Assembly (NCBI RefSeq): GCF_004379255.2
Contig: NC_056033.1
Coordinates: forward strand, 3,452,172 to 3,516,171
Source: Salvia splendens
Taxonomy: Eukaryota > Streptophyta > Magnoliopsida > Lamiales > Lamiaceae
DNA length: 64,000 nt
Direction: 5' to 3'
The notes beneath the pieces were generated by a model. It was not told the DNA's origin. It made no database searches and saw only the letters and a list, made by a program, of their open reading frames with translations. Both the position numbers and the translations under genes were made by a program. Every line of letters begins with the position of its first letter. The first letter of the stretch is position 1. This document shows positions 11,470 to 22,452 of this stretch, in pieces.

Positions 11470-13110
11470 CATTACTCATTATTACGACATTTGTGGTAAA
11501 GACAATTGTACATTTTGTACTGTTCCGTGCATCCTATTATTCCAACGAATTTAACTGTAAACGTGTTACGATTAGACGAAAATGCTCCCGTGCCCCCTAC
11601 TGTTTTTGCTTTTATGCTATACATTAAATATTAAATACTCAAATAATAATATTGACCTTCACAATTTTGATTTGATTAGATTTGGAAGTTTTCCATTGAT
11701 GAAGTTTACTTCAAATAGTAATTGTTATATCTTTTTGGAAGAATTAGAAATGAATCATAAATAGTCTTTTCCTTATTTTAGTTAGGATTATTTTTTCTTT
11801 GTTATTTTTTTCGTGTTTGTCATTGGCAGTTATGGACTAACGGTATGTCATTGGCAGTAACGGAATAACGGTTATATTTTAATATCTTCAATTAAGTTTG
11901 ATGCTGTAAGATTTCGATGTCATTGACTATGACTATTAATTTTTGATACGACAAATTCACACAATTAATAGATTTGGATCAAGTCTTATTAGATTTGGGG
12001 TCTTATCAAGTTGAATAGTTAGAAACCCAATGGTTACATGTTGGATTCGGATAATCCATTAAAAATAATATAATTATTTTTATTTTCATTTTTAAAAAAT
12101 ATGCTTTAGTTTTATTCTCTAGGGTTGTGTGAATCGTGTTTAAATCGTATAAATCAAGTTTAATATCATAATCTTAGGCTTTAATCATTTAAATTAGGTT
12201 CGAGTCGTTATCGTATTTTGTCAACCCATATTATATTGTGTTGTTACTGAGTAGTGTTCTGGTTTGAAGATAGCGGGTCAAGTTCGAGTTCGTATTTAAA
12301 AATTGACCCGATAATAACCCAACCGCACAAATTGTCACCCTTACTAGATGTGTTGTTTTATAAAGCACATTTTGTGATTATTCCAATGAATCACTCAATC
12401 GTGAGTTAGTGCAAATAACAATATTGTCCCTATTTTTCACTTAAATAATATTATTACCAACAACAACAAAAAATGGTTACCGAACTTTTCTTTAACAAAA
12501 CCAATTCCTTGCAATCTTATTCATGTTAAACAAAGCCCTTGCTTCAGTGTAATACAAGGATCTTACTTTAACATGAAATCATACGTGTAAGGATCTCAAA
12601 TTTCTTTTACAAAAAAAATAGGAATCCAATGAACAAACTTAGTGTGTTTGGAAGGCCATGATAAAAATAATCATGGCCCAACAATACAATTGTAGTGTTT
12701 GGTAGCCTTATTTGAATAGCTATCGGCCCATCCAAACACTTTTCATAGCCTCCTCACTAAAATTATCTTTTTTAGTTTAATAGTTTAACTAAAATACTAA
12801 AATCTTGTGTCAGCAACTTCATAATTGAACGTTATCATACAAATGTTAATACTATCAAGCAAGTCACCTCTAATTCCATTTTCTTAGTTTGGGAACTTCC
12901 AAAGCTCCTGAACAAAACAGATTATTGTTTGAAGGCTTTTAGTTGTAAGATGTAAAACTTAGAAATAGACAAAATATTTGATAATCGAGTTTATAAGTTA
13001 GAAAGTGAACAGAAAATTAGGGAGCAGAAATCTTATTTTGTCAAACAATGATCAAGCTCTAAGTACAAAACAATGACTAAAAAGTTAGTACAAACATGAA
13101 TTATAGGTTT
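11470..13110. repeat. Intergenic sequence with degenerate repeat fragments
   Basis: No gene is supported. The segment 12120-12345 has the wording of a widespread dispersed plant repeat: TCAACCCATATTATATTGTG, then GGGTCAAGTTCGAGTTCG, then TTGACCCGATAATAACCCAA. At 12640-12740 the pair GTGTTTGGAAGGCCATG and CATCCAAACAC suggests the ends of a small MITE. No target duplications could be fixed for either. Confidence 0.4.
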
Positions 13111-13354
13111 TCTCACATGAGAAGCATACCAAATAGATCAAGTAGAGAGCTTAAAATCCTCATGTAATTCCCAAAGCATACAGAAAATATGTAAATAACA
13201 CAGCTCTGCCAAGAAAAACTTGGGGAGTAGAGTAGAACCACATATTGACGTATCTCTAAGAGCAATACTAAGCATAAAGTTAGCACCTCTTGCAGCCTCA
13301 TACAACTAACAGGAACGACAACAAACGAGCGTTCAGCCGGTAAAGGCATCTGTC

Positions 13355-16300
13355 TTACCCTCGGGTCCGAAGAATTGTAATGCTGCCTTCTCCGCCTTCT
13401 GTGCGGATCTTGGTCTTCCCGACAACAGGCTTCCCAGAAAATGCTGAGGTGGGGTAAGGAACAGAAGGGTCCTGCTCGTTTTGCTTTGACTTGGGTGGAG
13501 TGTGTATCCGCTTGTTTATGTCCTTCAAGGTCACATCTCCGTGCACGCCACATGGTTTGATGAAGGTGAATGGATAGACAACGGACGAGGCTAGCTTAGG
13601 AGGTGTGCGCATGTATGACTTCCTACCTGCATGTGTCGAAGATGGATAAAACAGAGATGCTTAGGGTTTATCCACCTGAATCATCATAATCGAACCAAAA
13701 GAAACATTACCTTTGAAAACAACAGTTCCTGGGGTATGGACTGGATGTTTCTCAACTGCATTAGCATCGTATTCAGGAGCAGAGTTGGGAAGCTCTGCAA
13801 TATCACATTATCCATCATAAGGGATTAAAGTAGAAGATGCATATGTAGAGCCACAACTGAGAAACACGAGTGTCTAGTGTACCTCCGTTGTTGACCTGAA
13901 CATCAGATGCTCCAGCTTCACCACTGCTGTTGATGGGAAAAGCTAGTTAGTGAAATCATCTATTGGCAACTGGAATAATGAAATTAGTGAAATCATCTCT
14001 TGGCAACTGGAATAATGAAATTAAGAAGACGTACGTATCCTCAGCGTTGAAATTCATCTCCTCATCATTGAAGCAATCTGCGATCCACCCTTCTTCCAAA
14101 TACACGCCGCTGGATTCAGCAGGGCCTGCTTCAAATATCGTAATTATAACTAGATTCGACAAATCAGTCAAACTCATATCTTATATCTAAATAGAAAACG
14201 AACCTGCAAATCCATTAGCCCACTCTGACATATCAGTAATAGTATCTTCGAGTGAATCTTGCGTCTCCTGAGCATTAGATTGAACAACAGTGAACAAACT
14301 GCTTTTGGCTTAATAAACATGACATGCAGCTAAATACGCAGATTTATCATATCTAAAATTAACATAGCAAAAAGGATAAGAACATTGAATAACAAAGCAT
14401 GACAATAGACTCGGACAAAACGTGACACTTGAGATGGAATTCACTTCTAATAAATGATTTAGGAGGTGGAGTGATACTTTATTCACATTTGGCAGCACAC
14501 AACCTAAGGAAAGGAAATTCTCAAATGACGAGCATGAGGAAGCATCACCTTAGATCTCAGAAACATCTCATCATGGAAAGGAGGAGAATCGAGGACTTCA
14601 GATTCAAACTGTAGCCTACGCCTTTTTACTTGGAAGGGAGGCTCCCTGTTTTCCTCTAGCTCTTTCCCCATAACTTCTGCATTTCATTTAGAATGTATTG
14701 CAGGTCAATTTTGCATGAGACAAACCTTTTTCTTGGTTCTAATAGAAACTAGGTCGATTATGAAAGTGCTTTATGCATAGAACCATTTAATGCCTGAATA
14801 AAACATGATTCATTCAGCGGAATTTCTGGCAGTGAAGCTCATTTTCTTAAACGAAGAGCGTCCTGAACATGCATAAGCATTATTAGGACTGTAACCTCCA
14901 AACGTGGAGATTATGAATCACTTATTCCAATACATACTACTCTACTCTCTGGCACTGGTCTCTCAGTGTTACATCCATTGTCCTCCTTAAGTATTATAGA
15001 TAATTTAGACAAGTAGTGTCATTCAATTGAAACAAAGAAAAGATTGAAGCAAACTAATCCCAATTATATAACAGATAGGAATAATGAGAAGGAAAATGTA
15101 AGATCAAAGATCCTACCATTGTTGGTTACATGGTAAGCTAAATCTCCACAAGCCTTAACCGGTGTAGTTGCATCATCAAAAGAACACGGGAGCTGCTCTT
15201 CGTTTTGGCTCAACCCATTCAGTAGACACGGAGGCATTTCTGCCAAAAGTAAGAAAACAAGCTAAATATCAATGCCTTAGCAACACCGACTAAATTATAG
15301 ATTGGCTTCTTCAATTAAACATATCATGAAAGATGGATCTAGAGTAGGACAGGCAGATGCACCTATGTTCATATTATCTTCAAGACTGCAATCATCACCT
15401 TGCCAATCCCACATCTCACTAGTAACATGTGAATCGGTATGCACAAAAACATTAGTAACAAAATGATACATCCATCAGACTATTATATATGTGAAGAACA
15501 TGATGCTGCAGTTTCAAAAGGGAGCATTCAACAGAAAGTGAGTTGGTAACTACAATGCCTTCACTTTACAACAAAATGTACACCATTCAGCACAACATTT
15601 CCGATCAAAATATTGACTATCTTGCAAATATCAACTAAAAAAAGCTCCAATGTTAAGACCCCATCAAATCATTCAGCAACATTCATTCTAGAAACACTAA
15701 CTGGCTCTTCTACACTCGCGAATCAATAGACATATGGGGCGATCAGTTCACAACGAGACCACTTTGCCACAAAAATAACCAGAATGTACACCATTTCCAA
15801 GCAAAATATCGAATATCATGCAAATATTGACTAAAAAGAGCTCCAATGTAAAGACCACAGCAAATCATTCAGCAACATTCATTCTAGAAACACTAACTCA
15901 CTCTTCTACACTCACGAATCAATAGATTCATGACACGATCAGTTCACAACGAGACCACTTTGCGACAAAAATAACCAAAATGTACAGCATTCAGCAGATT
16001 GAGTAAAACCTCACAGCATATCTAAGCAGAATGTTAACACACACGAGAAAGGAGCTCTAAAATTACGAAGACAACAAATCATTCATCAACACACAACCTA
16101 GAAGCATTAACTTGTTCTTCCACACCTGAATCCACGAACCAATCGCTACATCACGCGCCCAATTCATCAGAAATATCAAAACCCAAAACGCATTCACTAC
16201 CCAAATCACATCAAAATCCCCAAAAGAGCAGACACTAAATCACAGACCCACAAAAATAAGATCAACAAAAAACGGAATGCAAAGCCTCCAACCTACACAT

Positions 16301-16356
16301 AGCTTCCAAATTTAACCGAAATTCAAGGCGAACACTCACTTGCAATTGTAGTTCAT
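13355..16356 (-). CDS. XRI1: XRI1, X-ray induced transcript 1-like protein
   Basis: Nine minus-strand coding exons: 16356-16340, 15418-15363, 15239-15117, 14676-14549, 14267-14204, 14125-14035, 13926-13883, 13794-13711 and 13626-13355. All join in phase to 292 residues. Diagnostic stretches are the N-terminal MWDWQGDD, VKRRRLQF mid-protein, GWIADCFNDEEMNF, and the strongly conserved C-terminal part with SVVYPFTFIKPCG, GDVTLKDIN, YPTSAFSGKPVVGKTKI and GSITIL. In Arabidopsis XRI1 is a nuclear protein induced by ionising radiation. It is needed for meiotic double-strand-break repair and fertility and interacts with MND1. The first coding exon is only 17 bp; its ATG was chosen because it alone gives the right phase into MWDWQ. 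Exon 5 uses the acceptor at 14268, the only nearby AG in phase. Confidence 0.9.
15572..16165. repeat. Threefold tandem repeat of about 200 bp in XRI1 intron 1
   Basis: Copies lie at about 15572-15779, 15780-15975 and 15976-16165. Copies 1 and 2 share long blocks such as CAAATCATTCAGCAACATTC and GATCAGTTCACAACGAGACC. Copy 3 is more diverged but keeps ATGTACA, CAAATCATTCA and TCTTCCACAC in the same order. Nothing reads as coding sequence. It accounts for much of the 921-bp intron. Confidence 0.8.
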
Positions 16357-16499
16357 CCTTTCCCCCGTTCTCCCACTCAATCGCTTGCCTCTGCAAATCG
16401 AGAAGAAAACAAAAAGGGCGCAGATTGTCTAATCGAACAAGCCACGACAAACGAAGACCATTAAATATAGCCGTTGAGTATATATGTATTCATGTATTA

Positions 16500-16866
16500 G
16501 AGCACAGTTTCTGATGAGAACTCGTCTGTAACTGAGAAATGTTGATGGAAATTCACCAAATTCAAAGGGGAAATAAAAAAAATAGCAAAAGATATCAGCT
16601 TTGAAAACTGACAGAAGCGAGTGATGTAGTGGGTTGAAACTGGGCTCAGTTTCCTTTTTTTCCTCCTTTTTTTCTCCTTCTTTTCTTCTATTTTTAATCA
16701 GATCTTAAATTCCGGTAATAAAAGATTATGATTTCTAAACTAGTAAACTCCTAAATATTGGGATTATAGTATATGTGATTCGAAAATCGTTGCTAATTAT
16801 TAGGATTCATCGCATGTGTCCTGTGCTAAATACTAGTAGTGGGATTCGCTTAAATGAATTATATTT
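16500..16866. other. XRI1 upstream region
   Basis: A pyrimidine-rich stretch (16645-16690 on the plus strand) and short AT-rich sequence lie upstream of XRI1. The promoter should be here, but no TATA box can be tied to a start site. A possible leader-intron acceptor (TTTGCAG on the minus strand) lies near 16390, just upstream of the start codon. Confidence 0.4.
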
Positions 16867-16870
16867 TTAA

Positions 16871-16900
16871 CTAGTATTAACACTCGTGCTATGCACCCTA
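16871..16900 (-). mobile_element. Helitron-like 3' terminus (minus strand)
   Basis: On the minus strand the sequence is GGGTGCATAGCAC, then eleven bases, then CTAG, followed by T. A short GTGC-ATA-GCAC hairpin upstream of CTRR, with insertion before T, is the standard 3' end of a Helitron. The terminal wording matches that at 60507-60533. The matching 5' TC end, which would lie to the right, was not found. Confidence 0.45.
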
Positions 16901-18000
16901 CCTAAATGTTTCAAATTATAAATACAAAATAAATGAATATATAAAACCATAAACCATGTATGGCTATATCTTTCACCCAACTATTACATTAGTACACACA
17001 AAAACAAAATGCATATACAAAATGCACAAATACACACAAAGTGACAAATGACAAAAAACACTACACAAACATCTAAATTTAATAGAAGTTTTGTTTTATG
17101 GGAGATATATAACAAAGACACATTCAATAAAAACACGTGTAAAATGGAGAAAATCCTCTGCTGTGTTATACTATAACATAGCGTGGGTTGCTATGGTTAA
17201 ACGTAACCATTATCATATGAAAAGCAGTATGATGGTAGAATTTTAAACACGTAGTACTCTAATTCTATTTCTCTCATTGTTTTTTCCCTATTTCTTTCCT
17301 TAATTAAATATCTGGTGGGCCAATGCAACTTTTTTACATGGAATAGCCTTACTACCAATAAACTTGTAGAGCTTAATAGAAATAAAAAAAATGAAAACAA
17401 ATTAGAGAAGGTATTGCTTCTTATTGAATGGTTGTAGAGTTTGATCTACATAGTAATTATTTATAATAGATAAAATAAAATCAACTCAATTAGAATTATG
17501 TATACTAGATTTAACTGTAGATATATTTCCATAAATATTAAAAATAAATAATAAATTTTACTATTTTATATTGCATATGATAGTTTTAATATACTAAAGG
17601 GTTATAAAAAAATATGTAATAAATTAATGTTAAATTTATTTATTTCATTACAAAGAATTTAATTTTTAAAATACATACTCCGTAGTAAACATAATCCAAA
17701 AATCAAAAGTCAAAATTAGAACCTACTAATTTAAGACATAATCGAGCAAAACACCCAAATTTAAACATTTAAATATTAAATATATATTTAAATCTCAATA
17801 TAATACGTAGTACATTAATTAATACCCAAAATAAAGCCCAAAAATTATGTAATACATAAATTAATAAACCTGCATCCTAAAAGTGGCATCCCTAAAAGCC
17901 TACTAAATTGATTACATAGTTTTATAAGAAGTACTAAAAGCCTACTAACTATTAAATAAAAATTTCAAACAATATACAATAAATTAATAATATTCTAAAA
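16901..18000. other. Very AT-rich intergenic sequence
   Basis: No gene or clear element beyond the Helitron-like terminus. If that terminus is real, this segment is the element's body. The longest ORF (67 codons) is not recognisable. Confidence 0.5.
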
Positions 18001-18005
18001 CCCTA

Positions 18006-18590
18006 ATGCAACATTTGACGCCTCCATCTCTCTCAAGCTTCTCTCTCCCTCCCTCCTTCCTCCTCCTCCTTAACCGGCGGCGGAAATCATCTTCCCGGCC
18101 AGAGCACCGCTCCTTCTTCCTCGCCGGCTCTCCTTCCACACAGCCTCGCCGCTCCACCCGCCTGTCGTGCCGCCTTACCCGCCGCGCCGTCGCGCATTCC
18201 TCCCTCGCGGCGCTGCCGCCTTACTTGCCATGGTCGCCGCCTTTCTCTCCTTCTCGCGGTTCCACCTCTTGGCCACCGGCTTGTGGACTCATCCACGCCA
18301 CCCAACCGCCGTCACCGGTCACCAACCCCTCTTTCTTGTAAGTCTCAGGTATCGGGCTTGCCGGCGTACGAGTCTAGCCGACACCGCCATCGGCTCTCCT
18401 TCTCTTTATTCCGCTTCCGCCGCCGTCGACCCTCCTGCACCACCGCCGCCGCAGTAACCCATCCAGCATAGCAGCAGCGTCGCCGCTTCCCTTCATCTCC
18501 GGCATCTCTCTCGTCGCCTCACCCGTTGGCTGTCGCCGGATTCCAAGTAGAACCAAACCTGCTATACTGTAATCACAAAATAAGTCCACA
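18006..18590 (+). other. GC-rich orphan island with overlapping open frames
   Basis: About 580 bp of C-rich sequence stands in AT-rich surroundings. Open frames of 62-111 codons run on both strands with low-complexity Ser/Pro/Arg composition, which is what unconstrained GC-rich DNA gives. The plus strand starts CT-rich, like a leader, and contains CTTGTAAGTCTCAG. It may be the 5' piece of a gene captured by a transposon, possibly the Helitron-like element ending at 16871. I recognise no protein family and do not call a gene. Confidence 0.35.
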
Positions 18591-18599
18591 AAATGCAGA

Positions 18600-20050
18600 T
18601 TCTAGTCCATCTATTTAAAAGTGTTTCAAATCTTCTTCAAGAAGTTTGCATTTGGTTGGACTATTTGAGAAGCCACTATTGCTCCATATGAGCTGTTTTT
18701 TTTCTATCCAATGGTTGTCATTTCGCAAAATGACCAAAATGGCAAACAAAATAGCTTCACAATTTCCCGCCAAAAAGGGCAAATAAGTCTTTTCATTAAA
18801 CTGACACTTTAGATTATGATAGATTAATTATGTTACAATGTTGTTAGCACATCTATAAAAGGGTAGAATGGGTCCAGATCGACTGGGTCTGGTCCCGTCC
18901 CGCGTGTTGTTGGGGATGGGGACGGCTCCGAACCACGACCTACACCTGTGGAGGGGTCTTGCTCCTTGGTCAGATCACGTGTTTCTGCATGCAAGGTCGC
19001 GCCGTTAGATGGGGTGGAGATGGTTGGGGGGTTGGGGTGTATGGTATGGTTTACGTGGTGTTTATTAATTTCAAACTATAAATTCATACTTTCTTCGTCT
19101 ATAAAAATAATATATTTTTAAAATTTTCACAGCATAGTATATTACTCCATTAGGCGATGATTGCGTCATATTATCTATTAACATTAATTCAACTACCACT
19201 ATTTTACAAATTTTATATATGCTTAATTCTAAGAGGACGAATAGAATATTTATTAATAAAGAGATATTTCCCTTCAAATTTCAACATTTAAATTGAAGTT
19301 GTGGTATAATGCAAAATCTTAATTAGAGAAATGATGATACCACATGCTTCTAACGATCTAGTTTGGAGTTTGTGAGTAACGACCTTCTGTCCTGGACAAT
19401 AAATTGGGGCTTGTAAATATTACTATAGTCTATGGTAAATTTGCAGTTTCATAGGTTTAGATAGGGGATAGTAAGTTAGATATATGATATATTTATATGT
19501 TATGCCATTTAATTAAATGTTGATAGTATAGGTGTGTATTTACTTTTCTTAAAGCGACTACAAATTAATTGGTAAGATACTATAAATACAAATAAATTAA
19601 ACTAAAAAATTTTACTAGCGAGTTTGAAATATTTTTAGTATTTGAGGCAATTTACAACTACATTTTTTAAACAATTCATTTATTCATTATTCATCGGTCC
19701 CACAACATTTTTTTACACTACTCCTTTGTAAAGAAACAACATCCATAATAACAATTTATATACATCAACAATCAGGGGATTCACTTTTTTATTTCTTATT
19801 TCAATTTATTTAACGTGCATTACAATTAAAATAATTTTTCAATTTGATTAAAATACGAAAGTATAAAATATTAAATTTTCATATACAAATTAAATACGGA
19901 GTACAATAAAAATTTAAATTTAATATTCAAATTAAATTCGCGTACAGGTCACTTATGTATACAAATTAATTTATTATGTTAAGGTTGATAAAATTATTAT
20001 GTTAAGAAGACGAAGAAGAAGAAAAAGGAGGAGGAAACAGAGGAGAAAGA
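18600..20050. other. Intergenic sequence
   Basis: No supported gene. A second GC-richer patch at about 18850-19050 (guanine-rich, no lasting ORF) looks like inserted foreign sequence of unknown type. The rest is AT-rich. Confidence 0.5.
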
Positions 20051-20054
20051 AAAA

Positions 20055-20276
20055 AAATACTAATAAAATGGGATAGACAAAAAAATAAAAATAACAAAAT
20101 AATGAGAGAGTTGGTTTTAAACCCATAACTTTACGATTTTTAAAAGAACAATTACTATTAGAGAAAAATACTAATAAAATGGGATAGACAAAAAAATAAA
20201 AATAACAAAATAATGAGAGAGTTGGTTTTAAACCCATAACTTTACGATTTTTAAAAGAACAATTACTATTAGAGTA
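20055..20276. repeat. Tandem duplication, two 111-bp copies
   Basis: The block starting TACTAATAAAATGGGATAG and ending in an A-rich segment with TTACTATTAGAG is present twice, with a period of 111 bp and nearly no differences. It must be a recent duplication. An antisense open frame of 116 codons across it merely reads the repeat twice. Confidence 0.9.
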
Positions 20277-20679
20277 AGTATTATTTTTTTTAAATTCAAA
20301 CAGTTTCCTAAATAAAAACATCAATATTTCAAATCGAACTCATAAATAATGTCCGAGTATAAAATATACCTATAAAAGGCTCTCTCCATATTGAAAGTAT
20401 TATTACCCCAATTGATATGTAGAATCATAGTAATCATAAAATATAGTCTTTTAATTCACAAGCATGACTAAGAACGAGTTAAGTTTTCGTTGTATTAGTT
20501 AATTTTTCTAAAATTGATCTATAAAAAAATTCGATGTTAAGTACCTAGTAATTTTTATAATTAAAATTATTTTTATGGTTTCAAATAAAAAATGAGTCAT
20601 GAAAGATGATCATTCAACCCCAGCGATTGGGCATCACGCCACACGGTGATTGGTGGCCAGGGGAGCTAGGGGGCGTGCT

Positions 20680-20905
20680 AAGGGGCGGACACACTTGGGG
20701 AAAGGGTGGGGCTTAAGCCCTTATCCAAAATATAATTTTTTGTTTTTTAAATTCTAAGTTCTCTTAAATTTTAAAAAAATCATCCATAGCCCTTACTAAA
20801 TAAATGCCGTTGAAGACTAAATCATCAAAATATTACGACAGAAAGGGCTGAACTAAATTCGGGAAAAAAAGGTTGCAGACAAAAATGGAGAACGAATGGC
20901 TTCTG
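20680..20905 (+). mobile_element. Truncated hAT-like element, same family as 61584-62570
   Basis: The left end AGGGGCGGACACACTTGG, the following GGGCTTAAGCCCTTATCCA and further blocks (CCCTTAC...AAATGC...GAAGA) match the left portion of the element at 61584 in order and spacing. No right end is present, so this is a fragment of about 225 bp. Confidence 0.6.
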
Positions 20906-21234
20906 AATGATTGTGAGAAAATGATTCAATAATAATATAATACTATTTCTAAAAACCACCTCTAAAAAGGTTTCTAAAAAATTGTGTCGATTTATTTATT
21001 GTTTTAAAGTTTAGTACTAAAAGTTTATCTCAAAATTTGTGATTGTTCATTTATTGTTTTAACATAATAGTGCTAGTACTTATTATTCCTTACAAATAAC
21101 CAACTGATTAAATAACGAATTGCCTATTAATTTTCCTTCCAAATTCATAACTTATTTTCAATAAATTGTGTATTATCGAAGTATAAATCTATGGACGGTG
21201 ATCAAAAGAGACACATTTTTATCGGAGGGGGGAA

Positions 21235-21440
21235 ATATATACTACTCTCTCTGTCACATTCTAAGTGACACATTTTGCTTTTTGAGATGTTCAATTCTAA
21301 ATGATACTACTACATTTCTAAATATGAAAACATCAATCTCTCTACTTTTTCCACTCTTATCTTGTTCTCTTCACTTTACTCATAAACCAACATTACATAA
21401 AATCTCATGCCGAATTAGAAATGTTCCACTTAGAGTGAGA
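21235..21440. mobile_element. Degenerate Stowaway-like MITE
   Basis: The left side CTCTCTCTGTCACATTCTAA and the right side TTAGAGTGAGACGGA are decayed forms of the CTCCCTCCGTCC terminal repeats seen at 56810. The interior is CT-rich. No clean TA duplication remains. Confidence 0.45.
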
Positions 21441-21585
21441 CGGAATCATTTTTCTTTTCAGTAAAAGTCAACACATTTATCTCATTTAGTTTACCCTCTT
21501 ATTTTATTGACTCTTCATCTCTCTACCTTTTTCATTTCCTACTTTATTCTTCATCTATTTAACTCACTTAACACAATTTTTTAAA

Positions 21586-22443
21586 GAGGGAACATCATTT
21601 TAGGTCCATGAACTTTGCCAAAGTATCATTTTAGGTCCGTGAACTTTGAAAATCTTATTTTAAGTCCGTGAACTTTGAGTTAGTTTCATTTTAGGTCCTT
21701 TTTACTATTTCCAAGTTTTTTTGGACGAAAATACCCTCAATACCTTAAAATATATATATTTTTAATAAATTTATCATATACTCATATTTTTTATAAATAT
21801 CTTTACAATATATTTTTTTCAAATTTTCTAAATATAATTTGACCTTAAATATTATCACTTAATTTTGTGACATGCAAGTAAAATTGCTTTTGCAATTTTT
21901 TATATTAATTTTTTTAAAATTGAATAAATAACTTTTCTCTAATAATAAAAAATTGAATAAAGATCTTTTCTTGCATGTCACAAAATTAAATTATAATATT
22001 GAAGGTCAAATTATATTTAGAAAATTTGTCAAAAATATATTGTAAATATATTTATAAAAAGATCTTTATTCAATTTTTTTATTGTTAAAGAAAAGTTCTT
22101 TATTCAATTTTTAAAAAAATTAATATAAAAAATTGAAGAAGCAATTTTACTTGCATGTCACAAAATTAAGTAATAATATTTAAGGTCAAATTATATTTAG
22201 AAAATTTGACAAAAATATATTGTAAAGATATTTATAAAAAAATATGAGTATATGATAAATTTATTAAAAATATATATATTTTAAGGTATTGAGGGTATTT
22301 TCGTCCAAAAAAACTTGGAAATAGTAAAAAGGACCTAAAATGATACTAACTCAAAGTTCACGGACCTAAAATAAGATTTTCAAAGTTTACGGACCTAAAA
22401 TGATACTTTGGCAAAGTTCATGGACCTAAAATGATGTTCCCTC
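21586..22443. mobile_element. Near-palindromic MULE (long-TIR Mutator-like element)
   Basis: The 858-bp element has arms of about 381 and 384 bp (21586-21966 and 22060-22443) that are close inverted copies, with a loop of about 93 bp. The ends read GAGGGAACATCATTTTAGG. A perfect 9-bp duplication TTTTTTAAA flanks it (21577-21585 and 22444-22452), the Mutator hallmark. Each outer arm holds three short direct repeats of the form TTAGGTCC-TGAACTTTG. The loop repeats, in direct orientation, part of the right arm (TTGCATGTCACAAAATTAA and following), showing an internal duplication. It has no coding capacity. Transcription through it would give a long hairpin RNA. Confidence 0.85.
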
Positions 22444-22452
22444 TTTTTTAAA

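Noticed and set aside
18006..18589. Open frames up to 111 codons as a real gene
   Set aside because: Frames are open on both strands purely from high GC. Composition is Ser/Pro/Arg low complexity and no domain is visible.
20280..20320. 116-codon minus-strand ORF at 19974-20324 as a membrane protein
   Set aside because: The Phe/Leu-rich sequence simply repeats because it reads the 111-bp tandem duplication twice.
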